From Nymphaea colorata (lineage: Eukaryota > Streptophyta > Magnoliopsida > Nymphaeales > Nymphaeaceae): 64,000 nt of DNA. The notes under the pieces are model-generated. The model did no database searches. It saw only the letters and a program-made list of their open reading frames with translations, and was not told where the DNA came from. Position numbers and translations under genes: made by a program. Shown here in pieces: positions 26,540 to 37,931 of this stretch (position 1 is its first letter; every line of letters begins with the position of its first letter). Where the stretch lies: the NCBI RefSeq assembly GCF_008831285.2, contig NC_045138.2:14086571-14150570 (forward strand), written 5' to 3'.

Positions 26540-29500
26540 ATGTGTATGAAAGTGGCGGGAAAGCAGGATTCCGGAGAGGAATGGCTGAGAATCCCGGCCG
26601 GATGGGCTGACGAAGAGGCGGAGCAGTCGGAAGCGGTGGCGCCACGCATGTCGGCCTCCCATGGGGAGGAGATGCGCTTCCCTCTGTTCAACAGCGAGCA
26701 TGAGATGTCCCTGATGGTCTCCGCGCTCACCCGAGTCGTTTCCGGGGAGGTGCCACAGCGTGCGCCGCCCGATTGGTTCCCCCCTCGGTTCGGTACGGCG
26801 CCTACGGCCAGTGGAAGCTCAGTTTCCGGCTTGAAGCGCCAGCGAGAGGATCACCCGGTGATGTCGGAGCAATTAACTGTGCCGGTCCGGCAGTTCTCGG
26901 CTGAGGCGGAGGAGATAGGGAGCACTTCCTCGATTCCTGCGCAGTTCCTGCCTTCTTCTTCCTCCTCTCAAGGTAAGCAGTTGGATGGGAGAGTCACTTG
27001 CGATTTATGAACTCCCTTTCACTGGCTTGAAAAAAAAAAAGAAGGAAAGAAAGACCTACTGGTCTCTCTTCTCTTCTGGTGTTTGTTCCGCTTCTCCTAG
27101 CTCCTGGAGAAGAAAGAGGGCTCTACGGTCCTGACTTTCTCACACAAGGGCCTTTTGGTTGGTTAAGTTTAAGAAGATCTACTTCTTTTATGTTCTGCAA
27201 TGCATGGCTGACGATGGTACTGTAGAATCAGGTTGCATGTTGTAGACCAGGAACCAATGATCTGCATGATCTTGCCAATTAACTCATCTTCTTAGCGGCA
27301 TCTGGAAGCCATAATCGGCCAACCATGCTACCCCATAGATTTACATTGAGACTTTCTCCTTTAGATACTTTTTAGTTCATATGATTCATGGTGCCCGTTC
27401 AAATTCCTGCGTACAATTCTAAAGGATACGCACCAAGTTCAGGACGAATTAATGCGGTGTCCCTACCACCATTTGGAACCAAGTGTTTCCAGATGAGATA
27501 GGCTGCTGTTGGGTAGGCACCAAGGATCTACGTGGTCTCTTGCTCATAATTTATGTGCATCAACCAATCACATGGCCTGCATTTTCTGCCAGAAGATTTC
27601 CTCATGGAATGGAATGAATCTCCACTGGATTTGATGCTGCCATGTGACGGAGATTATTCACACACGTAAGAGATGAGTTAATAGAAGATATCAATGGATT
27701 TCCATGGTCCCCTGTGCTGCATCATCAACTTGCTTTCTATTACAAGAGACGTATGTCCTGAAAGTTGAAAAGCCTGGTTCTGTGTTTGTTACTTATATCC
27801 TAGACTTGGTTTCAAAGAGAAAGATGGTAAAATTTCTTCATCTAGAAACAAATGTATATCTTGATTCTTGCACGCTTTCGGTTACGTATTGACCTATCTT
27901 TCCAGTGATAAGGAGAGGTTATGTAGAGTTGAAATGAATGCCGGACCACAGATTTTCTCTGTATGCTCCGAGGAACCCAGACAGAAGGCACCTTCTGAGA
28001 GACCCCTGAGTTTGTTTCCCTCTCACAGAGGGATCCATTTGCCGCGCACAGTATTCGTTCTTGGACTGAAAGAGTCTGGCCTGCCTCTAGTATTGATTGC
28101 AGAAGCCGACCATCGATACGTCTCCTTCTGCAAGCCACAAAAAATTCTCTGCCTCTTCTCTCTTTCTCTCTCTCTCTCTCTCTCTTTTCCTACAGAACCT
28201 CTACCTAAAATCTGGCCAAGAAGCAATTGTCACGTCAAATCCCGAAAAAGCCACGCTTTTCCCAAACCTACCCACAGTTCTATCAATTCAGAACTCTGCT
28301 TAAAAGGCAATTAGATAGAGAAATCGTCCTCCTTTACCTAAAAAATCATTGATCTTAATCACCAACCATTGAGGTTGACTAGACTCGCCATTATTTCTCT
28401 TCATTCCTTTACGCCTGACGAGGCATCCTCTGATGTCACCACAGAAGATCTACGCTTACTGCTATACAATGGAAAGGAAGGGAGGCATCGAGCGAAGAAC
28501 TAGTTGCTAAGTTTGAAAATTCCGATGATTGTTCATAAGCTGCCAATCTTAGTTGTGTGGACTTTTTCTTCTTCTAGATCTGTCTCATTAATGCCGCCAC
28601 CATCATCATCCTGAACAGTTTAACTGGCCATTAATACTTGCAGATTTGTTCAAACTGCAATTAGAGCTCAATTTGTCCTCAAAGCCACGACTCTTTCAAA
28701 CGGAGATCGATCCATTGAAGATGATTGCATTCTCATATAAATTCCGTTCAAAATCCATCTTGATTAATTTTCAGTAGCTAATAGATTGCCCGCCGAGTCT
28801 CTGTAATTCGAAGTTAGATCTTTGGCTGTTTTTTTTTTTTCTAAAACCCATTGGTGTTCTTCCTTGTTATCATGTAAGGTTTTTGTGAGGAGAATTACTA
28901 ATGTGAAGTGTTTATTATGTCGATTGTCTGAAAATGCAGGGGAGGAAAGCACGAGGAGCACCACGAGCACAGAGGAAGCGACGGGCAGCGGCGGGGGAGT
29001 TGGAGAGCAGAGGAGGCGGTATAGAGGAGTAAGGCAGAGGCCATGGGGCAAGTGGGCCGCGGAGATCAGGGACCCCCACAAGGCCGCCCGCGTGTGGCTC
29101 GGGACATTCGACACTGCAGAGGCGGCCGCCCGCGCCTACGACGAGGCCGCTCTCCGCTTCCGTGGCAACCGCGCGAAGCTCAACTTCCCGGAGAACGTTC
29201 GCCTCCTCCGACCCCCTCAACCATCCTTTCCAGTCACCGCCGCCCCAACCACCACCGTCGTAGCCGCCGCTGCAGCGACACATTACCCCGTGGCACCCTC
29301 GAGATTAACCGACGACTACGTTCAGTACTTCCGGCTGCTCCAGAGCTCGGGGGTGCAGCCCCGTCCTCGGAGCCTCCTCGACCAGTACCTCTTCGCCACC
29401 ACCACCGGCGGGTCGAGTTCGACGTCCCCCGCCTCTGCTCCTCCTCGTCCCGGCAGTTCCGGTCCAACCAATGTCCCTCCAGCGCCGGAAGAGGACGTCC

Positions 29501-29547
29501 CGGCGACGTGGACGGGCGCTCCCTGGTTCCCTCCCAGCTCCAGTTAA
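26540..29547 (+). CDS. Group X (ABR1/ERF110-like) AP2/ERF transcription factor, two exons
   Basis: Nuclear DNA-binding regulator of the ERF family; group X members are known in stress, wounding and ABA/ethylene responses. Exon 1 is 26540-26972 and exon 2 is 28940-29547, joined by a GT-AG intron of 1967 bp. The split glycine codon keeps the frame, giving 346 residues. The AP2 domain is at 172-231: [20 protein letters not shown], then the conserved WLGTF, AARAYD and LNFPEN. The WAAEIRD segment carries the Ala/Asp pair typical of ERF rather than DREB proteins. Residues 54-70 ([17 protein letters not shown]) match the N-terminal motif of group X, whose genes also have an intron before the AP2 domain. 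The C-terminus is low-complexity Ser/Pro/Ala/Thr. The first ATG is used; a second lies two codons on. The exact orthologue is not certain. Confidence 0.94.
28162..28187. repeat. (CT)n tract in the ERF intron
   Basis: Uninterrupted CT dinucleotides within the 1967-bp intron. A simple repeat; no coding role. Confidence 0.9.
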
Positions 29548-29630
29548 CGCCGTCCTTTTGTATTTTTTTCTCTTTCTTTCCTTCCTTTGTCTTTTTCAGA
29601 AGGCTTTTTTTTTTCTTTTTTGTTACCGTT

Positions 29631-29928
29631 AAAAAGAAAGGGTTTGGAGTTGTCGACATGGAATTTAGTAGACGAATCTACCCTCATGTATCTTTTCTTA
29701 TTACTAAAATGGTGGATCGCTGTGCTGCGCCCTGGCACCATCAGGTGCATTTCTGCAATTTATACTCAAAACTTCGGCTAAAAAGAAATGTCTTGGAGTT
29801 GTCGACATAGAATTCACTAGACGAATCTACCCTCTCCTATATTTTTTTATTACGAAAATGGTGAATCGCTGTGCTGCGCCCTGGCACCATTAGGTGCATT
29901 TCTGCAATTTATACTCAAAACTACGGCT
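29631..29928 (+). repeat. 149-bp tandem duplication in the 3' flank of the ERF gene
   Basis: Two adjacent units (29631-29779 and 29780-29928), each running from AAAAAGAAA through GGAGTTGTCGACAT and GCTGTGCTGCGCCCTGG to ACTxCGGCT. They differ at scattered positions, so the duplication is not recent. It starts about 84 bp after the stop codon and may lie in, or extend, the 3' UTR. Confidence 0.92.
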
Positions 29929-29934
29929 AAAAAG

Positions 29935-32900
29935 TTCAAAGCGCTGCAGCCCCTGGAAAGAAGATTTGCACGCACCGGTGACATGGAACGGGTGGCCACT
30001 GACCCGGTGACGTGGCGAAACTGCCGCTTCACGTGAGGCGCGAGGCGCTTGCGCCCTCGAAGCGTCGGCCGCACGAGGCGCTCCAGATGGTGCTGGAACG
30101 CGGCTCTCGACCGTTGGCTCCCCGCGATGAACGGCGATGGAGGCGTCGCCTTCCCGTGCTGGTTATGCTCACGGCTCACCGGCACCGCCGTCCACGTGCT
30201 GGGGCGAGTCGGGGCAACACGCTGCGCTTGTTTTGGATCTGGATCTAACGCTGGTCGGATCCATACGCGTCGATTGAGACAAATGAATATCGATTCTTTT
30301 TTGGACCCGGACCATGGACCCTGATCCGGTGCTGAAGAGAAATGATGTACCAAGGAAGAACGTAGCTGCAGATCTTATTTTAAAAAGAATTAGAAAGTTT
30401 AGGATTTGGAGTATGATATCTTGAAATTGAAATTTTCCATCGCTAAAAATATCATAATGGATTGCTGCAAACACCATGAATTGTTGTTGATAACGCTTTT
30501 GTGCCAATTTTCTTAAACATTAGATTTTTTTTTTTTTTCTTACCTTTGGGTAACATTATCGATTCACATAGTAATTATGCTTAGTTACTTGACCTCGATA
30601 TTTGATGATCTATCTACCAAAAGCGTTCACAAATGGTGATCGAGGAAGGAAAGGACCCTTTTAAATTCTCAACAAATTTAAAACCACGTTATTTTTGTGA
30701 AAAATATTATAAATACTTTGAAACACACCCACAAAATCCGTAAAAAAAAATATATCGATGTCTTTTTTCCTTTTTTTTTTTCTTGCCTCTGCCTCTGTTT
30801 CGTAAGCATCATGTAAGAGAGAATATGAAAGAATATTCCATCTTACCACACAACTACTCCACTCAATGGCAAAGCCAAAAATTTTTAGTTAAAGGATGTT
30901 ATTTTACAATTTTTCATTTTTTAAGAGACACAATATATGTACAAATAAGCAAGTAACTATAAGACATTTGTATAAGAATAAAGAAAAATTTTGAAGTTGG
31001 TGGGGGCAACTGCCCACGCTAGCTTATATGTAGCTCTGCTACTACACTTTCACCCTTCCCCCCATACCTCGAGAAACCAAACCTACTTGAGTGATGTTCT
31101 TGTATACTTTAACTTATATATGAGTGTCTCTTCTTGCAACATAGAAAATTAATGTCTCGAAAATTTGGAATGAAAACCGAAAGCCTATCAACTCTGTCGC
31201 ATCTCTTGTGTGCTGTCAAAATGTTTTGCTACGAGTCTGCGACGTTGGTGCTGGAGGTCAAGCGGACGGAGACCCAGCATGGGTTCCAGATGCCAAACCA
31301 ACGCCCATTTCTTCCCACCGCCGTCGGAGGGAGACAATGACAACCACGTTCAATAGTGCCATGCCTCAACTGTTCAAAATATGCTGGCCGGGCCACCCGC
31401 TTCTGACCGGCCTCCGCGGGTATATCTTGTCTTTCTCCAGTCCAATCACATGTCTGGACATATAGATCGCCGGCCGCCGGCGTAGAAACATTAGTATATT
31501 GTCTTGGACTCATCGGAGAGACGATGTCTCCGGGTTGAAGTTTCAACCACTTGGACCCGGACTCGCTGGACCAAAGCTACAAACACATCTTTGACTTGAA
31601 GTTAAAGGAAAATGGAGTGCAGTTTGATCACAAATTTCATGCATCAACTATTCAAAAATGGCTCCATGTCGTCCTGACCCATTCCCGCCGGACCCAATTC
31701 ATTGCCACTGGTCTGGACATGGACCCGGTTTCTCTAACGGTCAAGAACCCCATTCTTGGTCATCCTGGTCACTTCCCAAATCTTTGGGGCATTGGAAAGA
31801 TAGCTCTTTGGTGTACCAGCAATCTGGACGACTTTAATGTCCAAATTCAATATATACATGCATGCATGCATACATACAATAATACTTGTGAAGCGAGAAA
31901 CCATATTTTTCTGGTGATATAATTTGAGAAAGTAGAGATTTTCACCTGCTCGAGAATGTCATGATCTCATTTGAGACCCAAAGTGAGGGGCATATTGAGA
32001 AAGGAAAAAGAAAAAGCATATGGTTCCGAAATAATGATTAAAGGCCAAGCATTAAATGAAAATTTCTCCCTGTTTTATTCTCTCTCTTTTAACCAAAGCT
32101 GATTTAGGTATAACTGTCTTTCTTCTGGCATATTTCTGTCATCCAGTGAAATAGAGAAACAAAGAATTGATGTGAAGTGACAGTAGAGGGATAAGGATCA
32201 CATGACTGGCGCTTATCTTGTCGATCAAAGGAGTATGTTGGGTTCATGAAGCTTCTACTGCGTGTCCAAGAAGGGGGATGGAATCGCCTGACCTGTTGCC
32301 TTAACTTTAGGGCAAGCGTTCTTTGAACAGAGACTTTTAAAGTTGGCAGGTTCCAAGGAGAAAAAGGTTTCTAGAGACTCTACAAATCCCTGGGATTTTT
32401 CCATTAGAGTATCTCCCAGCTCAGGTCCCGCAGTTAGGTTTGTAGATCCCATCAAGAAATTAAAACAATCAATTACTATGCAGTTAGGTTACTTAAGACT
32501 TGACCATTCGAATAAGGATTGAGTCATGATCTTGGTTTATAGGGCAAACTCCTTCGTTATCAAGCTTCTTCTGAGCTTGGTCATGAAAGAAAAGGTTGGT
32601 AGTGCAATTTAATTAGTTAATGCACTTATATATTGTATAAATAAAATTTTGATGTTATTTTTCTTATTTTCTGCTGTATAAAATTAATTGTTCATGCTGT
32701 TGTAAACCTTCATATTTGGATAAGCTTGTATGGAAAATTTCAAAGACTTTAGATCGTTGAACTTACTACTCTCATTGGCGATTGAGACTCCTAATCTTAG
32801 ATGGGAGGGTTTCATATTACACCTAAAATATATGGTTCTAGCAATTTGTAGATTTCAGAACCTTGAATCTCAAGTTACAAGGAGGAGGGGAAGTGGAAGG

Positions 32901-34397
32901 TGGCTGACTCTTCGGTGACTTTCGCGGTCGCCCTCACTGAACCGACTTGAATCTGAGCTACGATTCAGATCAAGTCTTACAGAAATTGGATTTCTTTTTC
33001 GTGCCATATAGCGCTTTGACTTTAGTTTTCCCCCTTCAAATATAGAATATTAGGTTCTTGTTAGAAACCAAGGATCTTAGATCTTGGGATTTAAGATTTG
33101 AATCTTATATTGACGGTAACCAAACACACATGATCCATCTTGATGTTGAAATAACTAATCTAAAAGCGTTTTACTGTAGACATTTTGTAACCTCAAGGAA
33201 AGAATTGAAGCAAAACCAGAGAAAATTTCAGCTGCATTCCATGTGATTCCTCCTCTGAACCTGATTATTTTTCCCAACTAGAAAGCTGTCATGTATTGGA
33301 TGCATTGAAGTAGGTACAATATTGTCTCTGCTGCACTTCTGGGTCCCCATGAGGATTAAAGCTCTGTCATTAAGCATGACATTTGAACCTGTCTATGTAC
33401 CAAGCACAATTCATTGGGGGCGAGTAGGGAGAGTATTTCATCCTATAGACCAACGAAGTGCTCAAGGCCCTCACCTTCACTCCTATCCCACCCCCCTACC
33501 CACATGGTATCAGCCCTGCTTTCGGTGCTCCATGTTAATGCATTCATTATGCTACAACTTGCATGTCAATGTCTCCCTTTTTACAACATAAGAAGTTGAT
33601 GTTCGGAGAATTCAAAATTGAAACTGACTACATACTAATTCCCACCTCATCCATTGTACCAACCCCCTCAAAGATACTGAGCATAATTGTGCATGAAAAG
33701 ATGGTTTGTATTTTACCACAAGCGCTCTCAAGCATGTGTATGGGCACACACAACCATACAGAGCCTGACTGTTGCTTGGGGAAAAGTTGAAGGCCAAGAT
33801 TCTAGGTAAGGAAATGAGAAAACTATATTATGAAGTCCAAAGGCACTGTCAAGCAATACAAACGAATCATACTAATGCCTGTGGAACTTTGTGCTTTCTT
33901 TTATAGACATGAAAATGTCTTATCAAAATTTGGAAGTTGTTTCCTTTCTGAGCTGGTAACAAAGTTGGCAGCATGACATTAAAAATTATGATAAAGTTGG
34001 TTGCAAAGGAATAATTTAGTTCAGTATGAGATGAAGAGTTGTCAAATCATAAGAAAAAGGATGTGAGAGACCACTATTGGATTCCTTTGGGTAACCCTAT
34101 TGCTAAAAGACAGAATAAAGAGCTCAAAAGCTGGGAATAGTGGTGTAGCCTCTCTCTTAGTTAGGGAAGGCCTAATAACACTTGGCAATGCTGCAGTGAA
34201 AAGGAAGCCGATAAAGGAACAGTGGCAGACTTCATCCTAGCAACATGCTACAAGAAGTATGCAGTCGTGTCGAAATTACTGTTTCTGTTGGTCGCCAATG
34301 TAATAGAATCGTCAGCTATATTCCGTCATAATGTGAACACCTTTGAAAATTTGGGGGATCACTAGCTTCAAAATAAAATAATGCCATTACTTTACTT
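29935..34397. other. Intergenic; GC-rich island then repeat-rich sequence
   Basis: 29990-30260 is a GC-rich island with two CACGTG G-boxes (about 30031 and 30193) but no recognisable gene. The rest is AT-rich with diverged dispersed repeats (31090-31200 resembles 33500-33640) and a GGGGGCAACTGCCCACGC patch at 31000-31020 that resembles decayed plant transposon tails. No supportable coding region. Confidence 0.45.
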
Positions 34398-34736
34398 TAG
34401 GGGGCGTTTGACGGCTTTAAATATTCATTTTAAAATTAAATTGTAAAAACAAGTTCCACTTCAAATTGGAATTGAAATGAAAATTTCAGTTCTAGTTTTC
34501 CTTTGTTTCTGAAGTCCGAAATTTTGATTTCAAAATTGAAAATGATGTGTTTGATAAAACATGAATTAAAACCATCATGACATATGTCCTAAGAAAATAT
34601 GAAAAAATTCTAAAATTATAATTCCACCATTTAAGGTAGAATCAAAATTCTCTGTTTGATAAGACAATTCCAATTTCACCAAAAAGCAAGAATTTTAATT
34701 CTAGAATTTTAAAATTTCGGCCTCATCAAACACAAC
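34398..34736. mobile_element. MITE-like element with GTGTTTGA-type inverted ends
   Basis: About 339 bp. The left end, GGGGGCGTTTGACGGC, and the reverse complement of the right end, GTTGTGTTTGATGAGGC, are imperfect inverted copies. The interior is AT-rich and repeats the TGTTTGATAA motif. Size and ends suggest a decayed non-autonomous DNA transposon, but no target-site duplication is clear. Confidence 0.4.
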
Positions 34737-35165
34737 ATTCATTAATTCACCATGTAAAGGAACTGTTCTATATTTTATTTACTGATTTCAACATTGGCCT
34801 TCCCAGGTTTGGCCATTAATTGCTTCCAAATTCAATTCCGGCACTCTTCAACCTTGGTGATAATGATGTCACGCTGGATGAAGACAGGGACGTAGATAGA
34901 CAGAATCTATAGTGAAATTCAACCTTCAGCAAATTCGACTCAACTGGATAATTGGACTCGCATTAAGACACTGATTCGGGCTCCAGTGTTTAAAACTAAA
35001 CTCAGCCTGACCATATAAGATCTGACATTCAATTTCAAATATGATCATATCTCAGTTGGATTCAGATTCAATTATGAAACGGCGTATTAGATCCAAAACC
35101 AGTTGGTAGCCGCCTTCAAATTTCTTTATCAGATTCTGGCTAGTCTATTTGAGCTTCAAATCAGC

Positions 35166-35224
35166 AATAGGATACATCCGATCCGGTTTACATGGGTCAG
35201 TAAACGGATCGGATGTATCCTATT
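35166..35224. repeat. Long hairpin-forming inverted repeat
   Basis: The outer 20-bp arms (35166-35185 and 35205-35224) are perfect reverse complements. The pairing continues through GTTTAC/GTAAAC, leaving one extra base on the left arm and an 8-nt loop (ATGGGTCA). In RNA this would be a stem of about 26 bp. No surrounding element ends were recognised. Confidence 0.9.
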
Positions 35225-35450
35225 TTACTAGTTTTGTTAGAGAATTGTTTTCATAAATGGTAGTGGAGGGCTGTTATGAGTTTAATGAAAAATGTCGTGG
35301 TCCACCGCTGCACATTACTCTACTGCTATTAGTGGCGAGGAAGACCGAGAATACTTGGCCAAATAGCACAATCTTCTCCAGTTTACCTCATATAGCGTGA
35401 GCATAATTACTCATGGTTGGCGTTCTTAAAATTTTTACCATTCTCAAATC

Positions 35451-35475
35451 TAGGGTTTAAGGTTTAGGGTTTAGG
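35451..35475. repeat. Short interstitial telomere-like repeat
   Basis: TAGGGTTTAAGGTTTAGGG followed by TTTAGG: about three and a half units of the plant telomere repeat TTTAGGG, one of them degenerate. Such motifs also occur by chance or in promoters. Confidence 0.75.
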
Positions 35476-36415
35476 TCTCAAACAGCCTGAATTCTATTTG
35501 AGACTTGTATCATTTTCTGTCGTGTAAGATCTCAACCGCCTGCAACTTTATCTCTTAGTGGCCTCGATTTCTCCGCCTATTCTGGACTTGTTGAGTACTT
35601 GTATCTTTGTGCCATTTTAATTCAATCAACAATATCTATTCCTAAGTGGAACGAAATCATGAACGAGTCGAGTAACGAAGCCGTATCAAATTGATTCACT
35701 AGACCAATCCAGATTTCATGCAGTTCCTCACCATGCATCGATTTGTCTGTACTGACACATCGGAACCTGCAAAGAGAAAAAAACGATATTTAGGCATGGT
35801 TATCAGTTCTGGATCATCATCGTTGCTAACATTATGAATGAAATTAAAATGGCACAAACATGTCCCCATTTTCTTTCTTTTCATAAACACCACCACCATC
35901 AACATAGTTGTTCTGCTCCGTCTCTGCGACCTGCAGAAAAAGGGAAAATCGTGCAAAAGAGAGCGCAGAAAAGACAAAATCCTGTACAAGAAAGCTGCCA
36001 AAAACTGTTTCCAATGAAATCCAACCAAAGATATCTAGTGTTCTTTCTGATGCGAGATGGAAGAAGAGGTTCTGGTGGCGATCTCATGCTACGGACACCT
36101 AATGTCAGAGTTTAAGCTTGTAACTACCCAGAAGCAGATGGCTTGCAATTCAACTTTCAGTAGCAGATCGTTGCATTCAGCAAAAGCAAAGAAAAAGCAT
36201 GCATTTTGAAACTGTTTACTTGTGGAAAGGTGAACCAAACCTAATTTGCAACTCGACATAAAACATAACAGCGAAAAAATATATGTATTTACAAAAGAAT
36301 TCTGTCATCCCCACTGCACTTACAGAATTAACATACGGTCTTTTCAATTGCTTGACTCATTGAACCTGATGTTCCACATTAATATCTGACACATGGAGAA
36401 CTTGTGACTATATAC

Positions 36416-37931
36416 CTTACTCCAAAGTTGATCAGCCATGAAAAAGTCTACCATGACAACCTGCAAAGCAAATTAAAAAGTGTAACGAGATTATCAGATG
36501 CAGATGGAGACAAACTGATGGAAGCCTAGACGCCAGAACTTGGTGATAATTTCATTTTTTAATAATCAGGACAACTAATCATTTAACCAACTCCTTAATA
36601 GCTTTGAATATTTTCAACAATCTAGAAATATAAATGACTAAACTCTTATAGTGGGTGTTAAAGATCAACACCCATTCAAGCATATTCATCTATGAAGGTG
36701 AGACCCTAGATCAGAGTATTGAACCATTCTTATAATAATTTGGTTGCAGCCTTAAAAGACTAGAAAAGAAAAATAATTATTTACTTACCGAGCCCTCTTA
36801 TTAGCCCTTAGAGTTTCACAAAATTTTCATTATTGACCTAGTGTTCACAATAGGTTGTCACACCAATAATAATGTCCCACCAAACATTTGCCAAAAACAT
36901 GATCTATGGTATTCTTAAAAAGTGAAAAGAACTCATTTTAGTGTTTGCAAACATCAACACAATAAAAAAATGACTACCTTTTAAAGCATCTTCTAACCCA
37001 AGGGCGGGCACCAGTAAAGGGCCATGCACCCCCCCTCTATATTTTGAACTTTTAAAATTTGCACATAACCTTTAGAAAATATTCTCACTCACTGTAAGAA
37101 TTTTCAAAAACATATTGGCCCCTTTTATAGTTTATTCTTCGATTGTTCAGCCTCTCTAAGATGAAAATTCCAGCTTTGCCCTTGCACTAGGATTCAGTTA
37201 GTCATTGATTCTATTAGCAGGTGTCAACTCCCTGCATAAACCTAATAATTAGGGCAGAGTTGGAAATTTCTTATTGACGGTGTCGAACTATTGTTTTACA
37301 TTTTTTACAATTTTCAAAATTTTTATATAAGTTAAATGATTTTCTTTTAAATTACATGTTAGATTTTCTTTTTTAAATTTGGGAGCGTGACCTCTACGAC
37401 CCTCACTTTGCATCACTAGAGTTTTTACGTGACCATGATGAGCAACAAAGTTTCTTTTTCTGGGAAAGCCGAAGCTTCCCACCTTACTTCCATCCCTCCA
37501 AAGTTCAACGTTCTTTTTGGTGCTTAGGGGATGCCCCTGCTATGCTTCAACTTACATATCGGTGCTCCTTTTCTTTACAATATTGAAAGTTGATGACCTG
37601 ATGATCGAAATAGATGCTGACTGCTTATCAAGTCTCTTTCATCACTTTTCCGGTGCATCATGTACCTTGTAAATTGGTGCCAAGACAACATTCCGTAGGA
37701 TTCTGAGGAAACAGTAGCAGGTTGATCTGTAGAATACATTAAAAAGACAGACCAGCAGCAAAGAGATCTGACAAAAGGCAAATCAAAGGAATCAGCAGGA
37801 GAGAGAGAGAGAGCAAAAGGAAGCAGCAGTAACAGTAAGAGTACTAATTAAGAGCAGTAATAGATCTAGTGATTAGGAGGAGGAATAAATATTGTTAATT
37901 ACCAGAGGAGGAGGACAGGGATGGCATCCAC
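36416..37931 (-). pseudogene. PHO1-type phosphate exporter (EXS domain) fragment, frameshifted
   Basis: Three minus-strand exon-like blocks match the EXS domain of plant PHO1 proteins in order. 37931-37903 reads VDAIPVLLL, the family's VDAIPGILLL segment. 37767-37666 (34 codons) includes FYRSTCYCFLRILRN and ends APIYK. 36460-36416 (15 codons) reads VVMVDFFMADQLWSK, where the family has KVLMVDFFMADQLTSQ. Each has proper AG and GT borders. The last two join in frame, but the first ends two bases into a codon in a CTC-rich run and would read into a stop when joined to the second. The N-terminal SPX domain, earlier EXS exons and the C-terminus were not found. Intact PHO1 proteins are about 750-800 residues, so this is most likely a pseudogene fragment. 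Confidence 0.75.

Larger units (their letters stand above)
34737..36415. other. Intergenic, holding a hairpin and telomere-like repeats
   Basis: No intact gene. A minus-strand patch at 35766 begins after a good acceptor with Val-Pro-Met, as the next exon of a PHO1 gene would, but then loses similarity. Another minus-strand patch with a good acceptor ends near 35934. The palindrome and telomere-like motif are listed separately. Confidence 0.4.

Noticed and set aside
26334-26549. Upstream frame overlapping the ERF start, possible uORF
   Set aside because: It begins upstream of the TATA box at 26417, so it is probably not in the transcript.
28822-28939. Alternative ERF start within the intron ([11 protein letters not shown]...)
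   Set aside because: The segment before 28940 has no ERF similarity, ends in a good AG acceptor, and exon 1 joins in frame with a conserved group X motif.
29043-29810. 255-codon plus-strand frame overlapping the AP2 exon
   Set aside because: Out-of-frame reading of GC-rich ERF coding sequence.
29850-30353. 167-codon minus-strand frame over the GC-rich island
   Set aside because: Composition-driven; Arg/Pro-rich with no recognisable domain and opposite-strand frames of similar length.
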